A DNA stretch of 64,000 nt, from IMG/VR virus record IMGVR_UViG_3300005289_000052, positions 62,001 through 126,000 of that record. One strand, written 5' to 3'. A model generated the notes under the pieces. That model saw nothing but the letters and a program-made list of their open reading frames with translations, searched no databases and was not told where the DNA came from. The translations under genes and the position numbers were made by a program. Positions 7,746 through 18,290 of this stretch are shown piece by piece. This DNA comes from a virus. Position 1 is the first letter of the stretch; each line of letters starts with the position of its first letter.

Positions 7746-8135
7746 TCAATGTACCGTAGTCGGCGCGTAGAACACACGCTCACCCTGGCGATATTCCTGC
7801 AAGTGCAGGCGCTTCCATGGGATTACATTGCCAGCTTCCATAGCTTCCAGAAGCTCAGGGTTCGTGTTGTGCAAGGAGATCGGATTACCGTATGGCTTCA
7901 ATGCCTCGAGCAACGTCGGATCAGTCATGACCTCGAGGGATACCTTACGACGGTTTTTAACCTCACGTGAGGTTGTGATACGGTCGATCAATCCAATCTG
8001 CTGGAACTTGATGTTGAAGTACACATATCCACCGGACGCCTTTTTCACAGCCACGTATGGCAGGTTAGGGTCGAATGCACCGGTTTCAATACCTACGGGA
8101 ACTGCCACTTCACGGCGCAGACTAAGCAGGTTCAT
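7746..8135 (-). CDS. Hypothetical protein, 129 aa
   Basis: I cannot place this soluble protein in a family. It overlaps the end of the dihydrofolate reductase gene by 14 bases, so both belong to one transcript that ends at the terminator just downstream. Confidence 0.75.
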   Translation of the reverse strand: MNLLSLRREVAVPVGIETGAFDPNLPYVAVKKASGGYVYFNIKFQQIGLIDRITTSREVKNRRKVSLEVMTDPTLLEALKPYGNPISLHNTNPELLEAMEAGNVIPWKRLHLQEYRQGERVFYAPTTVH

Positions 8136-8706
8136 CTTTTATCACCTTTCGTTTCAATACGTTAATGTCGAATTTAGATTCCTGTTTGTGGGCAATGTTC
8201 ACCCACTCCAGGGGATTCCATTCGGGAAAATACGTATCGCACTGATGTGTATCGTGGAACTGGCTGAGTACCATTTCGTCAACCAGATCCTTTTCCAACA
8301 CTTCAGTGTATAGCTGTGCCCCTCCAATCACAACGGGATTACCTAAGGCAACCCCGCTTGCACGACTCCAATTTTCCCTTACGGCGTCAACGAGCTGGAA
8401 CGCATGTTCCAAATCGCGAGCCACATACAGCCCGAAGCGCAGGTAGTCCCTGACGTAGTCTTTCCTCGACAATACGATCAGGGCCCGGCCTGGTAGCAAC
8501 GGTTGTTGCTCACTGCTCCAAGATTGATCCTCGGGCAGCTTCTTGCGCTTGATCAGGGAGTCGACGGTTTTACTCCCAGCGATCAAGATTCTCCCATTGG
8601 TATATTGAAAGAAGGACTGCAAATCCTCCTTCGATTCCCACGGGAGATTATTATTGAGTCCGATGCCCCGTTCAGCATCCATCGCCGCTATCAGATTCAC
8701 TTTCAT
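8122..8706 (-). CDS. Dihydrofolate reductase
   Basis: The enzyme reduces dihydrofolate to tetrahydrofolate with NADPH and so recycles the cofactor used up by thymidylate synthase. The 194-residue chain has the expected motifs: GIGLNNNLPW (residues 14-23), the acidic catalytic residue at D28 (five residues after Trp, as D27 in E. coli), an RILIAGSKT strand and the late IGGAQLYTE motif. It is about 35 residues longer than the E. coli enzyme. Its start lies inside the end of the preceding gene (35-base overlap). The partner thymidylate synthase is at 34381-36069. Confidence 0.9.
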   Translation of the reverse strand: MKVNLIAAMDAERGIGLNNNLPWESKEDLQSFFQYTNGRILIAGSKTVDSLIKRKKLPEDQSWSSEQQPLLPGRALIVLSRKDYVRDYLRFGLYVARDLEHAFQLVDAVRENWSRASGVALGNPVVIGGAQLYTEVLEKDLVDEMVLSQFHDTHQCDTYFPEWNPLEWVNIAHKQESKFDINVLKRKVIKDEPA

Positions 8707-9373
8707 TCTTTAAAGCCTCAAGCTCCGCTACCTGGTTTGGAGGTGCGTAGTAAAATGTAGGAGTCTCACGGTCTTCGGAGACCAGCTCAGTCAGGAACAA
8801 TGGTTCGTCCTTCTTGAGTTCAAGACCCCAGTGTTTAGGGGCACCGCTAAAGCCATACTTGTGGAACATCAGAATGTCGGCTGTAACGATAACCGGTTCG
8901 TGACGAACCTTGATGCTGTGTTTGGTTGGATCGTCGGCCCATACTTCTATTTCATACGGCACGCGAATTTCTTTATACGCATCCCACAGAAGGCTACGGC
9001 AAATACCCGACCACAATTCTTCTTCGTTGTTACGAGCCCAGTGGTAGTCTTCCTCGGTTTCGTACCGCACAATTACCGGGATGACTTCTTCTTGGTTGAT
9101 TACCGCCATACCGCAGAACGCATCACGCTTACCAACCTCGGCAGCAGGCAGCGCGTAATACAAGTAGTCTTCGGCGATCAGGAACAATTCTTTCACAGAG
9201 TCCGCATGGGTTTTGCGGTCCATGATGGGTTTGAGGATAGCTCGCGCTACGATGCCCTCAGTTTGTTTCCGCTTGGCCATCTTCAAGGCTTTCTTCTGAA
9301 CTTCTTTGAAGCCATGATTTTTATTGACCAGAGCCAGGATCAACAGGGTGCTGAGATCGTCAAACTTTTCCAC
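8672..9373 (-). CDS. Hypothetical protein, 233 aa
   Basis: This soluble protein has a helical, basic N-terminal part and a beta-rich C-terminal part, and matches no family I know. It starts with GTG; AAGGT lies 9 bases upstream. Its end overlaps the dihydrofolate reductase gene by 35 bases. Confidence 0.75.
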   Translation of the reverse strand: MEKFDDLSTLLILALVNKNHGFKEVQKKALKMAKRKQTEGIVARAILKPIMDRKTHADSVKELFLIAEDYLYYALPAAEVGKRDAFCGMAVINQEEVIPVIVRYETEEDYHWARNNEEELWSGICRSLLWDAYKEIRVPYEIEVWADDPTKHSIKVRHEPVIVTADILMFHKYGFSGAPKHWGLELKKDEPLFLTELVSEDRETPTFYYAPPNQVAELEALKNESESDSGDGC

Positions 9374-9421
9374 GTTTACTACCTTAATATGTCTTAGCTC
9401 TTCTTAGAGCAGGGATTAGAA

Positions 9422-9439
9422 GGGGACCCGAAGGTCCCC
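9422..9439 (-). terminator. UUCG-loop hairpin
   Basis: GGGGACC/GGTCCCC closes on CGAA (TTCG on the minus strand). It follows the DHH phosphoesterase gene by a few bases. A smaller hairpin, GCTCT/AGAGC, lies close by at about 9397-9410. Confidence 0.7.
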
Positions 9440-9445
9440 ATGGAT

Positions 9446-10429
9446 TTAGATCTTTGCCAGCCAGTGATCACGAGGAACACGGACAGTCGCAGAATTGACA
9501 TGACCACCACCGCCGAACTCTTTTGCGATCAACTCGCAATCGAGTGCATCCGGGTTTTCTTTGGCCGAGTTGAAACGCAGCACACGAGCGTCAGGTGCAT
9601 CGAAGTAACTCACGACCACCGGATGGGTCCGGGTGAAACGATCGTTGAGTTCGCTGTACAACGGCTTCGGACAATTGAACGCCAAGACTTTACCTAGGTG
9701 GAAAGCCACGTCGTCATTCTCATCCAGGATCTCGGTGTTGAAGTCGATCTCCCGTTGAGTATTGTCCATCATCCAATCGAGCAGTGCCCGATCACCTTTC
9801 ATCAGGATTTTACCCATGGCGATCAGCTCATCGGCTGGCAACAGCGCCAGAGCTTCCCACTGGGCCAGATCCAGGGTGGTGTCGCCCACCAGGTATGAAC
9901 CCAGAGCACGATTGTACTGACGACTACCGGAGATCTGGAACTTCCACAGGTCGACATCCGCCGACATTGTGACCATGGTTGGTTCCGGCGTTGACGCGCC
10001 GTTGAAGAACTTCCAGGACAGTTGTGCACCCGACTCGTAGATGTCTACGTACAGCTTGAGGTTAGGTGGATACACTTCGTACGGCATCGCACCGAGGTAC
10101 GGTTCGTCGTACTCCTGTGCAATGTTGAACGCTTGCTGTGCCTTGCTCTGTTCGCTATTCAGAGCGGTGTACATTTTCTCGGTGGACTTGTGGTGGTCAA
10201 TGACGATCACCAGTTCAGCCACCTTACACAGATCACGCAGAACCGAGATCGGATAAGAGAAATCCAGAATGTACAGGATTTCACCACGTTCGATTTTCGG
10301 TGGAGCGTCGCCGTATTCAGCCGAGATGAAGGTTGCATGGGGGAGTCGCTGACTTGCAACCCATGCTGCCGTCATTCCGTCTACGCAGTTCCGGTGGTAG
10401 ACCACCGTTGTTTTTGCTGCTTCAGTCAT
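9446..10429 (-). CDS. DHH-family phosphoesterase (NrnB/RecJ-like)
   Basis: The protein (327 residues) belongs to the DHH/DHHA1 superfamily of metal-dependent nucleases and phosphodiesterases. Visible are YHRNCVDGMTAAW near the start (motif I), an Asp in YILDFSY, the signature VIDHHKS, and the C-terminal DHHA1 glycine motif EFGGGGHVNSA. Family members degrade nano-RNAs, single-stranded DNA or cyclic dinucleotides; which applies here cannot be told. I chose ATG 10429, which has a near-perfect AGGAGGGG site, over an upstream ATG at 10471. A cyclic-dinucleotide or short-RNA substrate would suit a role in countering host signalling or recycling nucleotides, but that is speculation. Confidence 0.8.
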   Translation of the reverse strand: MTEAAKTTVVYHRNCVDGMTAAWVASQRLPHATFISAEYGDAPPKIERGEILYILDFSYPISVLRDLCKVAELVIVIDHHKSTEKMYTALNSEQSKAQQAFNIAQEYDEPYLGAMPYEVYPPNLKLYVDIYESGAQLSWKFFNGASTPEPTMVTMSADVDLWKFQISGSRQYNRALGSYLVGDTTLDLAQWEALALLPADELIAMGKILMKGDRALLDWMMDNTQREIDFNTEILDENDDVAFHLGKVLAFNCPKPLYSELNDRFTRTHPVVVSYFDAPDARVLRFNSAKENPDALDCELIAKEFGGGGHVNSATVRVPRDHWLAKI

Positions 10430-10445
10430 ATCCCCTCCTAGGGAC

Positions 10446-10874
10446 TTAAAGATCGACGTCACGCCATTCACGCGTAATTCCCCCGATTTCGTGATCCTGG
10501 GTGACGTACATCACCGAGATGTCCGGTTTAGTCGGGTGATGAAACCCGAACACAAAGTACGGACTAATGCCCATATACAACAGCGTATCCCCATGTTGGC
10601 GAGTACGCTTTGCAACCTCAACGCCAATAATGCGTTCAGGCCACTGTTGGTGATGAAACTGACCGACTGTACAGTCCACGGCGTGTTGGCCCAACTCTGG
10701 GATAGCCGCTTGGTTCTGACAGTCAGCGAAGAACACAGGACGGTTGTCAGGTGTTACATAGCCGAATTCAATGTTGGGAATGGCCAAAGCTCCCGCCAAT
10801 GTATCTTGGGCTTCCTGAAAACTGTCGTGTACATCGCCGACTTGTCGGATTAAGCGCTTGGTTGTTGTTCGCAC
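10446..10874 (-). CDS. Hypothetical protein, 142 aa
   Basis: This soluble protein has no motif known to me. It overlaps the preceding gene by 25 bases and lies 16 bases before the DHH phosphoesterase start, so the three are probably co-transcribed. Confidence 0.72.
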   Translation of the reverse strand: MRTTTKRLIRQVGDVHDSFQEAQDTLAGALAIPNIEFGYVTPDNRPVFFADCQNQAAIPELGQHAVDCTVGQFHHQQWPERIIGVEVAKRTRQHGDTLLYMGISPYFVFGFHHPTKPDISVMYVTQDHEIGGITREWRDVDL

Positions 10875-11269
10875 AGGACTGCATGCTCCATCGGATAAGT
10901 CTCAATATAGGTAGTCAACAACCTGAGCCACAGCCAAGGGTTATCAAATCCAGGACTGTAGCCCGCACCACCCGGCGCAGGGAATTGGGTCTTGACCCTG
11001 AGGAATTCCTCGTACAGGTCTTTGCGGTACTCCAGGAAGATCGTCTTCGAAGCCCGGTGGAAATGTATCTCCAATCCGGTAGCCTCAATCCGCTTGAAGT
11101 ACAGCGTGTACGCTTTTCCATCCACCGTCACAGCGCCACTGTGCACGTGCTGGTCCCTGAAACGCGGGATCAAAAGTTTCTGGACAAGCTGCGAGAATAA
11201 GAACGACGTCGCTGCCGACAAAGTCTCAGTTGTTTGCATGGCACGTTCCATCAGGTATACGTTTGTCAT
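10850..11269 (-). CDS. Hypothetical protein, 139 aa
   Basis: The function is unknown. I chose ATG 11269, which has AAGGGG 9 bases upstream, over an ATG at 11317 with no such site. With this start it still overlaps the end of the upstream gene by 44 bases. Confidence 0.7.
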   Translation of the reverse strand: MTNVYLMERAMQTTETLSAATSFLFSQLVQKLLIPRFRDQHVHSGAVTVDGKAYTLYFKRIEATGLEIHFHRASKTIFLEYRKDLYEEFLRVKTQFPAPGGAGYSPGFDNPWLWLRLLTTYIETYPMEHAVLCEQQPSA

Positions 11270-11557
11270 TGTTCGGTTCCCCTTGCATGGCGGGGCGATC
11301 AAAGAAATCACCCCCAATGAATGGTACTACCGCTCCAGACAGCACGCCGTCCAGCAATTTCTTGTATGCTGGCAGGCGCTCCTTGAAGGTTCGAACTCGG
11401 GTAGCACCACCACTTCTTCCGATGTGGTAATCCGAAATCACTACCGTACCTGCCGGATCAAAGAAGTCAGCTTCGACATCAATGACCCGACTTTCCCTTG
11501 CAAACGGCATGGGTTGTCTATTACGACCACCCATGTAAACCTTTTTCTTCTTCATCA

Positions 11558-11558
<1 letters not shown>
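11226..11558 (-). CDS. Hypothetical protein, 110 aa
   Basis: A basic N-terminus (MMKKKK) leads into a soluble domain with VVISDYHIGRSG and IGGDFFD segments. The SDYHIG and GGDFFD strings faintly recall metallophosphatase motifs (D-x-H and G-D), but the rest of that fold is missing. It starts by TAATG overlap with the ligase stop. Confidence 0.7.
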
Positions 11559-13644
<2,086 letters not shown>

Positions 13645-13656
13645 AACCCCTGGGAC

Positions 13657-14832
13657 TTATTTGACCAGGTTGGCGCCACCGAGGTAATCAGCATCGAAGT
13701 CAGCGTTGCTGGCATCGAGTTTCAGACGGGTGACAGGTTCGAACAGAGTCGAGTGGAAGTACTGCGGTGTGGAACCGTAGGAGGTCAGTTGGATCGGCTC
13801 GAACGGATCGTACTTGTTGAACGACAGTTGCACAGCCAACAGGTCGCCTTTCGGTTGGTTGTTGCCACGGCCGCCGTAGCCGTAATCGCGTTCGTTGAAG
13901 TAGTTTTTGGTACCGACTTCGAGAACAACGATGTGCTCTTCTGGGTTCAGGATCGAACGCAGTACGGTACCACGCTTGATTTCTTCCAACGGCTGGGTCT
14001 GCGCCAGACGGTCTGCCAGTTCCAGAGTTGCTTCGAAGCCACTGGCTTTCTGGAACGCGTTGACCTTCTTCTCGACATCGGCGAAGTCGAATGGCTGGAG
14101 CAGGATACCGTTGAACCCAGCGTAACGCTCAGGCTGGTCTACGTCGTAAACGTCGTAGTGGAACGGGTGTGCGTGTTGCGGGAAGATCAGCCCGTTCTTC
14201 TGGTTCAGGTCGAAGGCTTTGGTAACTGCCTTGACGTCACCGTTCAGCCAAACCATCGCAGTCAGTTCGACGCCGAAGTAGCGTGCCCAACGAACCAACG
14301 ACTTGTTACGGCTGCCACCGGCGCAGTAGGTCTCGGCGGTCCAGTTCACATCCTTGGCTACCTGGATGGTGCGCAGAGCATCGAGGGACTGACCGAGCAG
14401 CACTTTAGCGGTTTCGACTTCGTGCAGCTTGTTCAATGCTTCGGTCTCGGCTTTCGGATTGATTTCGTTCAGAGCAGGCTTGGCGGTGTAGCCGCCCATT
14501 TCTGCACGGGACGGATGATGCAGCGCTGGGTTGAGTTCAGCCGAGTGCGGGTCTGCTGGCAGAGTCATTGCACCAGCCTGAGGACGCTTGGGCAGCACTT
14601 CGGACAGGGTAGGCGATTTCTCGCTGGCAGGTGCAGCAGCAGCAGCCTGACCAGTTTTCTTCAGCTTGTCGGCAGCGATTTGTTCAGGGGTGCGACGAGC
14701 TGCACGTGGTTTCTTTTCAGCAGCAGGTTTCGCTGCACTGGTTTTGGCCGCTGGTTTGGTAGCCGGTTTTGCAGCAGCTTTAGCGGCTGGTTTGGCGCCA
14801 GGGGTTTTAGCGGCAGTGGTATCTTTAGCCAT
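13657..14832 (-). CDS. Unknown protein with Lys/Ala/Pro-rich tail
   Basis: The first 60 or so of 391 residues are a repetitive Lys-Ala-Pro stretch, like the tails of histone H1-type or Alg-P-type proteins, and are likely disordered and able to bind DNA or RNA. Residues from about 110 on form a large soluble domain that I cannot assign. It ends in its own strong terminator, and the start at 14832 has AAGGA upstream and lies 13 bases after the preceding stop. High expression and a nucleic-acid-related or structural role would fit, but the function is unknown. Confidence 0.8.
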   Translation of the reverse strand: MAKDTTAAKTPGAKPAAKAAAKPATKPAAKTSAAKPAAEKKPRAARRTPEQIAADKLKKTGQAAAAAPASEKSPTLSEVLPKRPQAGAMTLPADPHSAELNPALHHPSRAEMGGYTAKPALNEINPKAETEALNKLHEVETAKVLLGQSLDALRTIQVAKDVNWTAETYCAGGSRNKSLVRWARYFGVELTAMVWLNGDVKAVTKAFDLNQKNGLIFPQHAHPFHYDVYDVDQPERYAGFNGILLQPFDFADVEKKVNAFQKASGFEATLELADRLAQTQPLEEIKRGTVLRSILNPEEHIVVLEVGTKNYFNERDYGYGGRGNNQPKGDLLAVQLSFNKYDPFEPIQLTSYGSTPQYFHSTLFEPVTRLKLDASNADFDADYLGGANLVK

Positions 14833-14845
14833 CTTAGGCAATTCC

Positions 14846-15097
14846 TTACTGATTGGTGTGGTGGTATTTGTTACGGACGACCGAAACACGATGTTTCAGT
14901 TCCATGGATAGGTATTGCTGGTGAACCATCTGATCGGCCTGTGCGAGCACCGCGAGGGCTTGACATGCTTCGGTTGCAGTATTCGGCGGGAACAGAATAA
15001 TCGGTCTCCCGTTTTTAGTTGTAAAGATTACATGCGGGTGAAGCTTAACCAACAAGTCAACCGCATTTTGGACTGTGTTGGTGTCAAGCATTGGCAT
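14846..15097 (-). CDS. Hypothetical protein, 83 aa
   Basis: This small soluble, helical protein is unknown to me. I chose ATG 15097 because AAGGAG lies 9 bases upstream, displayed in a hairpin loop CTCT-AAGG-AGAG (15105-15116). An ATG at 15151 would put this site inside the gene. Confidence 0.7.
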   Translation of the reverse strand: MPMLDTNTVQNAVDLLVKLHPHVIFTTKNGRPIILFPPNTATEACQALAVLAQADQMVHQQYLSMELKHRVSVVRNKYHHTNQ

Positions 15098-15203
15098 GGA
15101 TTTACTCTCCTTAGAGCAGATGCCGTAAGGATGGGAATAAAACGCCCCCATCCTTATTCTTTTTAAGAACAGGTTTATTTAGGCAATTGATAGCCCGGTG
15201 CTG

Positions 15204-15653
15204 TCAGGTTTTACTGAGGTAATCCCGATCGTTGTACTCATCGAGGGGTGCATAGTAGCGTTCCGTCTCTTGGTACGACTCGAGGCGATGAACGATACTG
15301 TGGACATCAGCACCCCACTTCCAAAGAGTATCCTCGTCTTGTGGTAGACGATTCAACAGTTTGGCGAGGTTGGAGAAGGCCGACATTGGAGTATCGCCTT
15401 CGGTGACTGGGAACCACTCGAACCTTTCTGCGACGAAACGCCAACCATCATCATCGCAGATCATCCGAGTCATTAACCACGGTTCATCCCGAGGTGCCAA
15501 GAAAGCCACATAGCCTCCGCCGTAGCGGGGACTGGTGACTACCAAGGTCATCCCGTGGCCGTTCTGTACTCCCTCTTTCTTAAAGCCGTGTGCACCCACC
15601 AAGAGGTTGAAGAGTTCGAGTTTCGTCTCAGCTTTCTTGAAGAGTTCGCTCAT
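15204..15653 (-). CDS. Hypothetical protein, 149 aa
   Basis: This is a soluble, acidic protein of unknown role. The start at 15653 overlaps the stop of the upstream gene as ATGA, the usual pattern in this window. Confidence 0.75.
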   Translation of the reverse strand: MSELFKKAETKLELFNLLVGAHGFKKEGVQNGHGMTLVVTSPRYGGGYVAFLAPRDEPWLMTRMICDDDGWRFVAERFEWFPVTEGDTPMSAFSNLAKLLNRLPQDEDTLWKWGADVHSIVHRLESYQETERYYAPLDEYNDRDYLSKT

Positions 15654-17341
15654 TTCGGGTTTCTCAGTTTCGGGTCCCATTGGGTTCCTTCCAGTAAGTA
15701 GTCAAGTTTCCCTTCTGCTGCTTCTTGCATAGCAGCTTCTTGGTCTGCAATTTCTTCAGGGGTAGGTTCTACAGGAGGCAACCCGACATCACTGGTGTCT
15801 TCCAGATCGCCGTGTTTCTCCCAGTGTTCCCGGAGAGGATTTGGTCGAGTGCGGGTAAACAATCCTAGTGCTTCATTGTGACCGCGTTCGTCTTCATGCT
15901 TGTTGTAGCCCGGAGGCATGGCTTGGCGTTCACGGATCTTCGCAAGCTCTGCCGAAGCGTCACCTACTTCCCCAGCCGTGAGGTCTGGTTTAGGTAGTAA
16001 TGACTTAGCTGCTGAGCGAGATTCTGCGATTTGTTCCTCCAACGCTTCCAGTCCCAGATGGTACTCGTGGTAGATAGCCATGGTTTCGTCACGACCGCGA
16101 CCTTGGGAGGTTTGCTTGGTGATCTCGTGGAATTGCTGGATCAAAGGCTTTGCCCCTGTTGCTGGCGGCAGTTTTGCGATGTGATCCAACTTGTAGCCAT
16201 CACCATGCTGGGAGACATGGGGTGGGAATTCGTAATCGTCAGGGATAACCCGTACTTCTACGCCTTTGTCCACGATCTGACGCTCAAGTGGTTTCTCTTT
16301 AGGTTCGCCCAGATGGTACTCGACATTTCCTTCACTATCCAGAGACTCACGGATCAGAATCCCGTAGTCCCGGCGGTTTGGGGTGTCGTCTACGCGAGTA
16401 CTAGGTGCGTCGTCGAGCACGCCTTCGATGGTTGGCTGCTCTCTGTTACCCAGCGCTATCCCCATGAAGTCGATATCCCGCAGATCACGCTTAACGCCAT
16501 CAGCACCCACAGCGTAAACACCCGTGACTTTGGGTAGGAACTCGCCTTCTGCACCCTTTTCATAAGGACTGGTCAGGGAGATGTTGAAACTAGGTTCGCT
16601 ACCTGGATCAACACCCAACAAAACAACGTGGCTGGGTTCACCATCTTTGAAGACAGGAGTCAGCGCAGGCAGTGCTGCGTCCAGTGCTGCTTGTTGTTCT
16701 GGGGTCATGCTGCTCTTCTTGATGGTGCGGTCCAGTGCACCTTCTTCGTAATGGCGAAGACGATCCATGGAACCTGGTGCGAAGAAGCGATGTTTGCCAG
16801 AATGGTGCTTGGTGTAGTCAATACCTGACTGAACCATGGGAACCCCACCGAACATCGGGACTTCACTATCAGGCGGAACTACATCGAGGTCTTCAATAGG
16901 GACCCGGAAAGCCTTGGTGAGATCCACGTTCCCATCTGCGGTAATGTAACCCTGAGCTTGCAGGCGTTTGAAATCGCGCTCAGAGAAGATATACGGACCG
17001 TCCTCGATAGTGTCAGGGATGGAGATCGATAAAAACCCAGAGGTTGGGCTTCCAAAGATATTGCTATCGATATCCCCACAGCGACCGCGCAACAGCGTGA
17101 CCTGATCGAGTTCACCTTGGCTAATGAGGCCTCGGTCAAAAAGATCTTGTAGCATCGGGTTGACTGGGGTTGTCTTACGAGCTTCGTCCAGTTGCGCTTC
17201 CAGCCACTGGAATTCTTGCCGCATGGCGTAATCGTTGTACCAGAAGTAGAATTCGTCGATTACCTGAGTCAGAATGTGATCTGGCAGACCAGTCATGTTG
17301 AACGGATCGAACTTTGGAATTTGGTGAGCACCGATTTTCAT
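15650..17341 (-). CDS. Large unknown protein, 563 aa
   Basis: No family is evident. Residues 11-28 carry FDPFNMTGLPDHILTQV, nearly repeated in the gene upstream (17370-17711). The middle is soluble and beta-rich; the last 120 residues are charged and probably disordered. The ribosome site lies in the hairpin GGTCT-AAGG-AGATC (17346-17359). Confidence 0.8.
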   Translation of the reverse strand: MKIGAHQIPKFDPFNMTGLPDHILTQVIDEFYFWYNDYAMRQEFQWLEAQLDEARKTTPVNPMLQDLFDRGLISQGELDQVTLLRGRCGDIDSNIFGSPTSGFLSISIPDTIEDGPYIFSERDFKRLQAQGYITADGNVDLTKAFRVPIEDLDVVPPDSEVPMFGGVPMVQSGIDYTKHHSGKHRFFAPGSMDRLRHYEEGALDRTIKKSSMTPEQQAALDAALPALTPVFKDGEPSHVVLLGVDPGSEPSFNISLTSPYEKGAEGEFLPKVTGVYAVGADGVKRDLRDIDFMGIALGNREQPTIEGVLDDAPSTRVDDTPNRRDYGILIRESLDSEGNVEYHLGEPKEKPLERQIVDKGVEVRVIPDDYEFPPHVSQHGDGYKLDHIAKLPPATGAKPLIQQFHEITKQTSQGRGRDETMAIYHEYHLGLEALEEQIAESRSAAKSLLPKPDLTAGEVGDASAELAKIRERQAMPPGYNKHEDERGHNEALGLFTRTRPNPLREHWEKHGDLEDTSDVGLPPVEPTPEEIADQEAAMQEAAEGKLDYLLEGTQWDPKLRNPK

Positions 17342-17369
17342 TATAGATCTCCTTAGACCTTGAGTTTAG

Positions 17370-17711
17370 TTAGCCGATGATAGCGCCGAAACGCACCTCA
17401 CCTTCTGGGGATTGGTTGACCCATGACTGGATGAACTCACGCTCCATAGCGGAGTAGTAGTCATGTACCACTTGTTTCTCGATATGTTCAGGTAAACCCG
17501 ATTGGTTGAACGGGTCAAACCCAACCATTACCACCCGTGATACTACATTTCGCAGGGGAAGAGCTTTCGGATGACGGAAGCGAACCGCTTTGATCTCGGG
17601 GAATTTTATTCCAGCTTCTCGGAACTCCTTGGCTTTACGTTCGAGGTAAGCTTTGTCTGGTGGGAAGCCTGGGTTGTATACACCATTTTTCCAGCCGCGC
17701 TCGTTAGCCAT
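17370..17711 (-). CDS. Hypothetical protein sharing the FDPFN motif
   Basis: This 113-residue protein contains GFDPFNQSGLPEHIEKQVV in its second half, matching the N-terminus of the next gene. The shared motif suggests that both bind the same partner or arose by duplication. The function is unknown. It overlaps the gene before it by 8 bases. Confidence 0.75.
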   Translation of the reverse strand: MANERGWKNGVYNPGFPPDKAYLERKAKEFREAGIKFPEIKAVRFRHPKALPLRNVVSRVVMVGFDPFNQSGLPEHIEKQVVHDYYSAMEREFIQSWVNQSPEGEVRFGAIIG

Positions 17712-18081
17712 TGAAAGTATCTCCTGGGTGGTCTACAGAAAGGGATGGGGTTATTGCGTAAGGTTGACCTTGGATCACAACCAAACCAGGAGTAGGTTTG
17801 GAATGGTGGAGTAAGGCCTCACGAACTTCCAGGACATCCGCGTCATCGTAAACGGAGTCAGGGAGTTCGAAGTCTTTCTTTAGTATGTTACCCAGACGCA
17901 CTACCTCGTCCAGGTCCATGTTACCGACACCGGCTTTGATCTGATCCATCACTCGACGCTGGACGCTCTCAGGGAATTGATCCCCGGCAGCCTTACGTAC
18001 CAGTTCGATGATGTGACACCGGGCGACGAACTCTACAACCGTACCCAGTGTGAAATTCTTGAAGTGCTTCATCGGGTCCAT
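17704..18081 (-). CDS. Hypothetical protein, first gene after an early promoter
   Basis: This 125-residue helical protein is unknown. It is the first gene downstream of the early-type promoter at 18118-18142. Its ribosome site GGAG lies in a perfect hairpin GATCT-ATGG-AGATC (18086-18099). Confidence 0.78.
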   Translation of the reverse strand: MDPMKHFKNFTLGTVVEFVARCHIIELVRKAAGDQFPESVQRRVMDQIKAGVGNMDLDEVVRLGNILKKDFELPDSVYDDADVLEVREALLHHSKPTPGLVVIQGQPYAITPSLSVDHPGDTFNG

Positions 18082-18117
18082 AATTGATCTCCATAGATCG
18101 AAAGGTTAGGTAGCTCA

Positions 18118-18142
18118 TTGGGGTAATATATACTTGAAATTC
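18118..18142 (-). promoter_or_regulatory. Early-type phage promoter (TATATTAC)
   Basis: The minus strand reads TTTCAAGTA-TATATTAC-CCC, very close to the site near 5920. It lies about 45 bases before the gene starting at 18081 and should drive the minus-strand run towards 13657. Confidence 0.75.
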
Positions 18143-18290
18143 AGTTGATTCCAGTCAGTCTAAAACTACATAGGTCCTGTCTCCTATGTCAGTTCCGCGT
18201 AGTGTTTTCAAACCCAGTTTTGAGAACCTAATGTTATAGTCACGGACAACTTAAAGTCCTTCGTACAGCCCAAAGTTCAAGGTTAGAACC
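18143..18290. promoter_or_regulatory. Divergent control region before ribonucleotide reductase
   Basis: Two inverted repeats lie here: ACATAGG/CCTATGT (18168-18189) and GTTTTCAAA/TTTGAGAAC (18204-18226, one G-T pair). They could be operators or leader hairpins for the plus-strand reductase genes. The plus-strand promoter itself is not obvious. Confidence 0.4.
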
